This document shows, in pieces, positions 46,660-52,873 of a stretch of DNA of 52,873 bases. The notes below the pieces were generated by a model, which ran no database searches, was not told the origin of the DNA, and saw nothing but the letters and a program-made list of their open reading frames with translations. Source of the DNA: Okeania sp. SIO2C9. GTDB taxonomy: Bacteria > Cyanobacteriota > Cyanobacteriia > Cyanobacteriales > Microcoleaceae. The position numbers were made by a program, and so were the translations under genes. The stretch covers positions 1-52,873 of the forward strand of contig NZ_JAAHGO010000064.1 of NCBI RefSeq assembly GCF_010672455.1. Reading direction: 5' to 3'. Position 1 is the first letter of the stretch. Each line of letters opens with the position of its first letter.

Positions 46660-46966
46660 CATCATAAAAATTCGGTAAGTGGGAAACCACCGTCTTTTAA
46701 GCGGTGGATGGAAACGACTCGACGGGCAATAAAGCGTAGTCAAAAAAATGTGTTATTATTAATTAATAACTTAAAAAGTAGACTCAGTGGCCTTTTGGTC
46801 GGAGAGAGTAGTGGCAATTGGCACCGTAAGCGTGGACTGCTGCTGTATACGTACTACGGTACGGTACTGGCAATGTGGTTGTTTCGAGCAATGTGAAAAT
46901 CCTGATTTTAACCCGATTTACAGCTCCTCTGAAGAATCCACGCGACTTTAGTCCGTGGAGTGTCAA
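46660..46966 (+). mobile_element. Non-autonomous IS200/IS605-type element with both end hairpins
   Basis: Left hairpin CCACCG-tcttttaag-CGGTGG (46687-46707) and right hairpin CCACG-GAC-TTTA-GTC-CGTGG (46938-46958) are followed by AGTGTCAA. No transposase frame lies between them. The left boundary is uncertain. The right end carries the GTG at which the next reading frame opens, so its insertion may have cut off the true start of that gene. The stretch 46270-46660 is A+T-rich with no clear gene. Confidence 0.65.
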
Positions 46967-47593
46967 AACCGTACTATTGTCGTCAACACTCAAGAGTCAG
47001 ATGCATATCTGAACGAAACTAATTTAAGTATTATTCCAGCTTTCTCATCAACTATCCTTAGTGATACAGTCATTAAAGAAGCAAAATCTCTACTTTTGCT
47101 TGAGGTTGTAGAAACTAAAAACATTGGTAAGATTGTTTTTGAATCTGGATGGGATCTATTAGGCAATTTCCCTGGTTCCGACTTTCCTAAAGATGTAACC
47201 CTTTGGAAGTCTCCCCAAGATGAAGCGGGTATCATAGAGGTCGATCCATATTTTATGGCAAGGCAATCAACAAAGCCAAGTCAGCAAGAAAAATTTGCTG
47301 TCAAGGTCAACCTATGGTATGCTCCTTCTCATACTGATTGTGCTATCCACAATCAACATGACTTTTTGGAGATTCATACTCAAGTCTTTGGACAAGGACG
47401 AATGCAGAAGTTCAAAGTCAAAAAGTTTGATAGTCTCTATGAAGATTTGATTATGACTGAGGGATACACTCAGATAGTACCCTTCTGTGAAGTCCACGAA
47501 AACCAGCAATATACCTATCCGTGGCACCAGTATTACTCAGATACAGACTGTATCTGGATGGCTATAGAATATCACCCAAAAAAAGAATTCTAA
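46955..47593 (+). CDS. Cupin-fold protein next to the glucan lyase; 5' end probably replaced by a transposon end
   Basis: Up to 212 residues from the GTG at 46955, which lies inside a transposon end hairpin; the natural start is probably lost or further inside. The cupin signature is clear: His132, His135, Glu139 and Gly146 in HNQHDFLEIHTQVFG fit H-x2-H-x3-E-x6-G. The second motif has GYTQIVPFCEVH and His191 in PWHQYY. There is no signal peptide. The stop is 20 bases before the glucan-lyase ATG, so the two are co-transcribed. The fungal enzyme that processes 1,5-anhydrofructose (aldos-2-ulose dehydratase/isomerase) also uses metal-binding cupin domains. A role as an anhydrofructose dehydratase or ascopyrone isomerase is therefore a hypothesis, not shown by sequence alone. 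The base composition is more A+T-rich than the downstream gene. Confidence 0.72.
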   Translation: MECQNRTIVVNTQESDAYLNETNLSIIPAFSSTILSDTVIKEAKSLLLLEVVETKNIGKIVFESGWDLLGNFPGSDFPKDVTLWKSPQDEAGIIEVDPYFMARQSTKPSQQEKFAVKVNLWYAPSHTDCAIHNQHDFLEIHTQVFGQGRMQKFKVKKFDSLYEDLIMTEGYTQIVPFCEVHENQQYTYPWHQYYSDTDCIWMAIEYHPKKEF

Positions 47594-47613
47594 CCAAGGA
47601 GAATAGTCAAATT

Positions 47614-50600
47614 ATGTCCAACGAAATTTTTCCCAGCGATCGCGTATACAAATTTCTCAAGGTAGAAGAATATTTTGACCGCTACAAAGAATGGGAGCAA
47701 CTGGGATCGGTAGAAAGTCATTCCTTCAATGGGGATAAAAAGACTTTGAGCCTGAAATTCAAGAAGGCCAATGGCAGCGATTGCCTGATGTTGATCGAGG
47801 TAATTCAGAACGATACATTGCGGGTGCGCTTTAACCCAACCAAATCAACAGAGGCCCAATACAGCAGTTTCAGTCACTTGCTGAAACACCGCAACTTCGA
47901 TGAGGCGGACGAGGAAACCAGGCAACAATATATCTTCGATCTAGATTATAAAGAAGACAACGGCCAGATCGTCTTGACAACGAAGTCTCAATATAACCAG
48001 ATCGTGATGAAAGTAGTTGTCACCTTGGCTCCCTTTGGAATCAATGTCTTCAACAACTCCCCATCCAATTCGGAATATGCAGAAATTCCAGTCTGGCAAA
48101 CCGCAGACACACCAATTTACTACACTCCCCATTCAATAGACCCCAATAACCCAGAAGATTATGCCATCATCCAAGCGGTGAAGAAGCCTTCTAATGGCAA
48201 ATATATTGGGTTTGGGGAACAGGGAGGAACCAAACTCAGCAAAAATAGCGACCAGTTGAATTATTTCAACTTCGATAATATGCGGTATCGACAGGTCTAC
48301 AATCGCGGACCTTTAGATAACCGCGAGCCTCTTTACCACTCGGAGCCGTTCTTTTACGAGTTCAATGGCATTCCCGGCAGCAAGAACGTCAATGCTGTTC
48401 TCCTGGACAACCCCTCTCAAGTCTTCATTGATATTGGCTATAGTAACTCCGGTCGCTATATGTTAGGCACCCGCTTTGGGGACATGGACTACTATCTGCT
48501 CTTGGGAGAAGACCCGAAGAACATCTTGGATAGCTTTACCGCAATTGTTGGCCGCGCCGAGTTGAAACCGCGTTATGCCCTGGGATATCACCAAGGTTGC
48601 TATGGGTACGAATGTGCCGCCGACCTCAAGTGGGCTGTGGAAAAATATCGGCAGTATCAAATTCCCCTTGATGGTCTGGCGGTGGATGTGGATATCCAAG
48701 AAAACTACCGGACTTTCACCATCAAGCCAGATTACCAAACGAATAAGAACGCGCCCTACGAGCAAACCTTCGGCAGTCATAAGGAGATGTTCAGTTGGTT
48801 GCGTTCACAAGGTGTCAAGTGCAGCACCAACATCACCCCCGTGATCAGCAGCCAAGATAAAAACAACCCTGGTTACTACTCAACCTATAAAGAGGGATTA
48901 GAGAAGGGCTACTTTATCACAGACCAGCGGTACGATGCGGACAATCCAGACAGCAAATACTACCAACTGTGGGGTCTCTATGGTCCCGGTACGGTAGGCT
49001 GTCCCAATAATGGCTGGGTTGAAGGTGACAGTTACAACAGTGGCCAACCTTACATCGGTGAAGTGTACTACGGACCAGATGCCAATGGCCAACCTATGGG
49101 AAGCCCAGGTCACTACTCAGATTTTGCCCGTTCAGAAGTCCGTGAATGGTGGGGTAAGCAATATACATATCTGTTCGATCAGGGACTAGAATTTGTCTGG
49201 CAGGATATGACCACTCCGGCGATCCGTCAAAACCGTGGGGATATGAAGGGCTTACCATTCAAACTGCTGGTGAACAGCGACTTTGAAGGAACAGTGGAGT
49301 TGAAGCCATCTCTCAAAGTCTGGAACTTGTACTCCTACAATTTGCACAAAGCCACCTACGAAGGACTCAATAAACTACCCGGACGGGAGAACACGCGCAA
49401 CTTTATCATTGGACGTGGTAGCTATGTTGGTTCTCACCGATATGCAGGGTTGTGGACTGGGGATAACTCTTCCGACTGGGATTTCCTCCAGATGAATATT
49501 TCCCAAGTCCTGTCTCTAGGTATGCACGCCTTGGCAGTCACAGGTCAAGATATCGGTGGCTTTGAAGAGGCAGCTTATGATAGCGGCAAGTGGGCGAATC
49601 CAGAATTGCTGATCCGCTGGACTGGTGCAGGGGCTTTCTTACCCTGGTTCCGTAATCACTACGTTCGTAAAGGGCGCAAAGAGTTCCAAGAACCCTTCCA
49701 ATATGTAGAGTGGTTTAATAACTATAAGGGCGGTAATATCCCAGAACCCCAAGATTTGTATCGCATGGTTCCCGATATTTGTCGGCATTACATTACATTG
49801 CGCTACCGACTGATGCAGTTGTTCTATGATGCCTTGTTTGAGAACACTCTGAATGGAATGCCCATCTGTCGTCCTTTATTCCTCAACGATCCTCAAGATG
49901 AATCCCTCTACAATGATAAAGACGAATTCCTAAACAACGAATTCTTTGTCCGCAAGGATCTGCTGATTGCTCCAGTGTTGCGCCCTCAATATGAAGACAA
50001 CAACAATGGTCGGCGGGATGTCTATTTGCCCAAAGGTAGCAACTGGTATTGCTTTGTGGATAACGTTATGCCTCTTGGTGCTGCGACAGAAGGAGGCACA
50101 ACGATACGGGATTTTGATGCCAACATCAATGTCAATGGCGATCACATTCACTTTATTGTTCCAATCTACGTCCGTGCAGGGGCAATTATTCCGACTATCG
50201 AAGTGGAACAATATGTGGGACAGTTGAATGCAGAAGGTAAGCCCAATCCTATTACCCTGAATGTCTATCCAGGGGAGCAAGGGGAATACAGTATGTATTT
50301 GGACGACGGGGTGAGCCGTTCTTCTGCTCCCAAAGCAGATGTGGACGATCCAAACGCCAACGACGAATATCGCGAGACCAAGATTACCCACAGCTATACT
50401 AGCGAAAAGATGCGGGAAATTAAAGTGGAGCGCGTCCACGACGGGTATACGCCGCCTTTCGAGAAGTATTTCTTCGTGGCCATATTGCATGATCCAAGCG
50501 AGCAGCGGGGTGCTACTGGTCCTTTGAGGGGTGTGATTCTCCAAGATCAATACTTACAAGCGATCAAAGGTGCTACTCCAGAAGAACGCAGTCAGCATCT

Positions 50601-50709
50601 GCAAAATGCTACCAGCAATGCTTGGTATTATAACGATCATATCAACATCAGTTTCATTAAGGTGTTTGATTATTCTCCTTATATTTCGATCCAGGTAGAG
50701 TATGTTTAA
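47614..50709 (+). CDS. GH31 alpha-1,4-glucan lyase-like enzyme
   Basis: A 1031-residue enzyme from the ATG at 47614, preceded by AAGGAGA; the frame is open 31 codons further up, but that part overlaps the cupin gene. Length and phrases match the red-algal glucan lyases: LKPRYALGYHQGCYGYE, PLDGLAVDVDIQENYRTFT, GVKCSTNITP and FVWQDMTTPA. The catalytic Asp is 531 in WQDMTTPA, where hydrolases of GH31 have a different context. Asp617 in LWTGDNSSDW and the Asp of TGQDIGGFE are also present. There is no signal peptide, so the likely substrate is intracellular glycogen or starch, cleaved by elimination to 1,5-anhydro-D-fructose. An alpha-glucosidase cannot be fully excluded without assay. The gene is visibly more G+C-rich than its neighbours, which suggests transfer. 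Confidence 0.88.
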   Translation: MSNEIFPSDRVYKFLKVEEYFDRYKEWEQLGSVESHSFNGDKKTLSLKFKKANGSDCLMLIEVIQNDTLRVRFNPTKSTEAQYSSFSHLLKHRNFDEADEETRQQYIFDLDYKEDNGQIVLTTKSQYNQIVMKVVVTLAPFGINVFNNSPSNSEYAEIPVWQTADTPIYYTPHSIDPNNPEDYAIIQAVKKPSNGKYIGFGEQGGTKLSKNSDQLNYFNFDNMRYRQVYNRGPLDNREPLYHSEPFFYEFNGIPGSKNVNAVLLDNPSQVFIDIGYSNSGRYMLGTRFGDMDYYLLLGEDPKNILDSFTAIVGRAELKPRYALGYHQGCYGYECAADLKWAVEKYRQYQIPLDGLAVDVDIQENYRTFTIKPDYQTNKNAPYEQTFGSHKEMFSWLRSQGVKCSTNITPVISSQDKNNPGYYSTYKEGLEKGYFITDQRYDADNPDSKYYQLWGLYGPGTVGCPNNGWVEGDSYNSGQPYIGEVYYGPDANGQPMGSPGHYSDFARSEVREWWGKQYTYLFDQGLEFVWQDMTTPAIRQNRGDMKGLPFKLLVNSDFEGTVELKPSLKVWNLYSYNLHKATYEGLNKLPGRENTRNFIIGRGSYVGSHRYAGLWTGDNSSDWDFLQMNISQVLSLGMHALAVTGQDIGGFEEAAYDSGKWANPELLIRWTGAGAFLPWFRNHYVRKGRKEFQEPFQYVEWFNNYKGGNIPEPQDLYRMVPDICRHYITLRYRLMQLFYDALFENTLNGMPICRPLFLNDPQDESLYNDKDEFLNNEFFVRKDLLIAPVLRPQYEDNNNGRRDVYLPKGSNWYCFVDNVMPLGAATEGGTTIRDFDANINVNGDHIHFIVPIYVRAGAIIPTIEVEQYVGQLNAEGKPNPITLNVYPGEQGEYSMYLDDGVSRSSAPKADVDDPNANDEYRETKITHSYTSEKMREIKVERVHDGYTPPFEKYFFVAILHDPSEQRGATGPLRGVILQDQYLQAIKGATPEERSQHLQNATSNAWYYNDHINISFIKVFDYSPYISIQVEYV

Positions 50710-50729
50710 GATCGAGTTACATCAATGAA

Positions 50730-50841
50730 TATGATGTCCGGATAATCAGTGATAGTTTGTAGTAGGGTTTGAGCAATATCTATTCTTAGAGCTAAAGTCC
50801 TACTACAAGCTTGAATTATAACTATTCAACCGGACATGATT
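50730..50841. mobile_element. MITE, TATGATGTCCGG / CCGGACATGATT ends
   Basis: Slightly decayed ends of the TATCATGTCCGG family. The core GTAGTAGGGTTTGAGCAATA...GCTAAAGTCCTACTAC folds as a hairpin and matches 25387. It lies 20 bases after the lyase stop and could act as a transcription end. Beyond it, to 51080, I see GAAGTCA tandem units and no gene. Confidence 0.75.
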
Positions 50842-51080
50842 TAACGAATTTAGAAGTCAGAAGTCAGAAGTCAGAAGTTATTTTTGTAACGAGGATTTGA
50901 GCAAAGCTCCAAAAATGCAGGATGATTTTAATAGTTTTGTGAAATGAGCATCTTGCCCGTTCCTGATATTTTCCCCTTCCTGATATTTTCGGGATCTCAA
51001 ACAAGAATCTCCCGTTATAATCTTTGATTTAACGGGCGAGTGTTAATACTTATTGTCTTTGACAAAAGTGGGATATATTA

Positions 51081-52112
51081 GACTTGTCGCTAAATAAAAT
51101 CTTAAAAGTAGGAAAATAATATTGTCAAATTTTCGGCTGTACCCACCAACCTATGCTACCATCAAGTAGAAATTCCAGAGTCCTACAGCAGTTAACATGA
51201 AGCGATCGTCTAAATCTTTAATCCGATTTCTATAGATTGCTGTTGTTGCATTGTATCTCTTGACACCTGATATCGTGTGTTCGCACTTGACACGAACTCT
51301 ACTTTTTTCTGTGTTTGATTGTTTCTCTTTGTATGTTAATTCTTTCTTTCTTGGCTTTTTCGTCGGTATTTTGATGTTCACAAATTCTTTCTGTAATCCC
51401 GCGATTGCCTGAATCTACATGAATTGTTACTTCATCTGGTACAAATTCTACCAGTTTTTCTTCATCTAGTTGCCGTTTGTCATGCACCTTACCCTCTCGT
51501 GCTTTGGAAAGCACTAAAACTCTTTTATTCTCGTCTGTCATTATTAAATGTTTACGAGTATGACGCTTTTTTTTACCTGAGTAATGATTTTTTTGCTTCT
51601 GCTGCTCTTTGGGACGTTGAATTGGGCGTTCTGTACCATCAATCATTACTTCTTTGGCAGATGGAAATCTGGTCATAAATTCTCCGATGCTTTCCAACTT
51701 ACGTTCTGGCAAGGCCATTTTTTTTCCCAATGACTTTTCCAATATTGGTTGTAGTCTTAACATCCAACGGTGTGCTCGACTGCGGTGCAAGTCAAACAAT
51801 ACTCCAGCCACATCAAAGGTGGGATAGCATTTGAAGTAGAACAAAATAAAAAATAGCGATTTTATGAAGCTTCCAGCAATCTGGCTTTTCTACCTCCCCC
51901 TCAGGCTCGGAGTCGTGGCTTTTGAGTACTAGCGATCGCTTCCAAGTCAAGCTGGACAGAAAAAGCTTCCAACAATTCATTAAATGCCTTACGATTTAGT
52001 CCCGTTAATGCCCTTAACAGTCGATCTTCTTTTAGCACTCGATTGATGTCCAGCATTTTCCCATCCCATCTTCAAATACCAACCCTTACTTTACCTTATT
52101 AAGCGACAAGTC
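51081..52112 (-). mobile_element. IS5-like insertion sequence (1032 bp)
   Basis: Terminal inverted repeats GACTTGTCGCTAAATAA (left) and GACTTGTCGCTTAATAA (right, reverse complement) differ at one position. TA flanks each end (51079-51080 and 52113-52114). One broken transposase gene fills it. Confidence 0.88.
51151..52056 (-). pseudogene. IS5-like DDE transposase with several lesions
   Basis: The reading frame starts at 52056 (MLDINRVLKEDRLLRALTG) and meets a TGA at 51901-51903 where Arg is expected before GGGRK. It then shifts frame near 51880 (KSLFFILFYFKCYPTFDV) and again near 51330-51380. The DDE residues are visible: Asp in MIDGTERPIQRP, Asp in HVDSGNRG, Glu in KCEHTISGVKRY. The family belongs with DDE_Tnp_4-type IS5 relatives. 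With three lesions it should be inactive. Confidence 0.88.
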
Positions 52113-52135
52113 TATTATTCAAGTACTGAAAAACT

Positions 52136-52240
52136 TACAGCGCTTTTCAAATTGATGAACCACATCTTCACAAGCAAAACATTGTAGGGACGTTCCATGG
52201 AACGTCCCTACTGTGGTCTACCCAAATGAAAACCGCTGTA
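52136..52240. mobile_element. MITE-like element, TACAGCGCTTTTCA ends, with 28-base palindrome
   Basis: TACAGCGCTTTTCA and TGAAAACCGCTGTA are inverted ends; CCACA and TGTGG pair further in. At the centre GTAGGGACGTTCCA / TGGAACGTCCCTAC is a perfect 28-base palindrome (52184-52211). The whole could form one long cruciform. Confidence 0.75.
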
Positions 52241-52294
52241 TTAGGAAAGTTGTCAGAAAAAGCCGAGTAAGTTCGTCTTAAGGATAGAACAAGC

Positions 52295-52463
52295 TTGACA
52301 AAAAAAAGAAACAAGGATCAAGAAAGTAATGAAAAAAGCTTTGAAAATCGTTGCTTGATCGTTGCTTGTCTGCTCATAATAGCCTTGACGGTAGCATTGG
52401 CAATGAATGTATCGAATGCTAGTGCAGAACCAGCAGCATGCGATAAGTCTTCAGCACCTACTT
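52295..52463 (+). pseudogene. 5' part of a secreted or membrane protein gene, interrupted by a tnpB element
   Basis: About 56 residues from a TTG start with AAGGA ten bases upstream. A charged N-terminus (TKKRNKDQESNEKSF) is followed by a hydrophobic signal segment (LIVACLLIIALTVALAMNVS) and SAEPAACDKSSAPT. Translation then runs into the inverted right end of an IS200/IS605 element. The rest of the gene lies beyond the window or is lost. Function cannot be told. Confidence 0.65.
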
Positions 52464-52844
52464 TTGACATCCTCCCCGGCCTAAAGGCGCGGGTATTCCT
52501 ACTGAGCCGTAGCTCCTCGGCGAGTTGACGTTTTGCTGGCGCAAAGCTCCGCTAACACAGGCTGCTGCTACTTTTGCAGTAGTCTTACGCTTGCCTCCAC
52601 GTCCGTTTAATGTCTCGGACTGCCCGCCCGCGACTAATATATTTATTGCTGCATTTTCGTCTCTATCATGTTTTGCACCGCAGTTGAGACACTCCCATTC
52701 TCTTACCTGAAGGTCTAGCTTACCACCTTTAAAGCCACAATTTGAGATTAAAGTCAGTGAAGAGGTCGCCCCCTCCACTGCTCTCCAGAACGCAGCATGA
52801 TAGTTTCCCATCACTGCGCTCCTCAGTAAAACAGCTATTGTCAT
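52464..52844 (-). pseudogene. tnpB: C-terminal fragment of an IS200/IS605 TnpB with its right end
   Basis: On the minus strand the sequence FKGGKLDLQVREWECLNCG, then HDRDENAAINILVAGGQ and SETLNGRGGKRKTT, is the TnpB zinc ribbon, last catalytic Asp and tail. The first Cys pair is damaged (ISNCG for C-x2-CG). The N-terminal two thirds are absent, replaced by unrelated sequence (from about 52760). The right-end hairpin CCCGCGCC-TTTA-GGCCGGGG and ATGTCAAA close it at 52464. A 22-base insertion lies at 52535-52556. Confidence 0.8.
52535..52556 (-). mobile_element. 22-base insertion in the tnpB tail (very small repeat)
   Basis: Compared with the otherwise parallel remnant at 39998-40160 (GTTGACGCTTCACAGG), this copy has GCTGGCGCAAAGCTCCGCTAAC added before ACAGG. 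Its reverse strand begins GTTAGCGGAGCT, close to the 24-base insertion at 34203-34226. Confidence 0.6.
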
Positions 52845-52873
52845 TAGTACGTCACCACAAGCATATCTTCAAT

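Noticed and set aside
46505-46896. A 21-codon frame (MSLLDLIQCDKDPSPKKLVKN) overlapping a 109-codon frame, with a TTGACA...TAGGAT promoter-like pair
   Set aside because: The -10 overlaps the first start codon, the second frame runs into the non-autonomous element, and neither product is recognisable. They may be remnants of a lost gene.
49930-50550. A 206-codon frame on the minus strand inside the glucan lyase
   Set aside because: It is an antisense shadow of a well-supported gene on the plus strand.
51081-52112. The IS5-like element as the source of the TATCATGTCCGG MITEs
   Set aside because: Its terminal repeats (GACTTGTCGCT) do not resemble the MITE ends, and its flanks are TA, not TTA/TAA triplets on both sides.

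Overview
The window looks like a piece of a filamentous cyanobacterial chromosome, probably Oscillatoriales-like; the genus cannot be fixed by eye. The evidence is the many GCGATCGC (HIP1-type) sites, the ycf46/ycf35 pair, COP23 and DUF3747 proteins, giant Ser/Thr-kinase/histidine-kinase hybrids, low GC, and long intergenic spaces full of short tandem repeats and miniature transposable elements. The first 42 bases resemble a degraded Illumina-type adapter, so base 1 is probably a contig edge.

Layout. 266-12796 (all minus): four signalling genes, in transcription order an HstK-type Ser/Thr kinase-AAA-GAF-histidine kinase, a GAF-HK-REC hybrid, a REC-HK, and a Cache-HAMP-HK-REC hybrid. 14138-15535: a Rieske/PAO-type oxygenase. 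16262-18178 (minus): an HTH-TIR-AAA ATPase of NLR-like layout. 18216-19640: five tandem copies of a ~220-250 bp repeat, two of them holding inserted MITEs with target-site duplications. 20238-23847: a DUF3747 protein, a small unknown, and a minus-strand group of two paralogous secreted FecR-like proteins and a membrane TPR protein. 24091-28962: acyl-CoA dehydrogenase-like protein, M61 peptidase with PDZ, Crp/Fnr regulator. 29507-32054 (minus): ycf35, ycf46 and a ribbon-helix-helix-like protein. 33233-35130: broken IS200/IS605 tnpB genes and ends that have cut up a COP23 paralogue. 35352-39934: COP23 protein and three secreted trypsin-like proteases in tandem. 41078-46114: truncated secreted protein, GlcF-like iron-sulfur protein, CHRD-RTX protein. 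46955-50709: a cupin-fold protein followed by a full-length GH31 protein that looks like red-algal alpha-1,4-glucan lyase. 51081-52844: a dead IS5-like element and a tnpB fragment that interrupts a secreted-protein gene.

Two results stand out. The first is the cupin plus glucan-lyase pair (46955-50709). It suggests a cyanobacterial 1,5-anhydro-D-fructose route: the lyase would release anhydrofructose from glycogen or starch, and the cupin could act on it or on a later product. The second is a MITE family with ends TATCA(TG/AA)TCCGG...CCGGA(CA/TT)TGATA, present about ten times. At least six copies are flanked by exact 3-bp TTA or TAA duplications, one copy is nested in another, and one has a recognisable empty site elsewhere in the window. 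Its ends differ from those of the one DDE insertion sequence present, so its transposase lies elsewhere.
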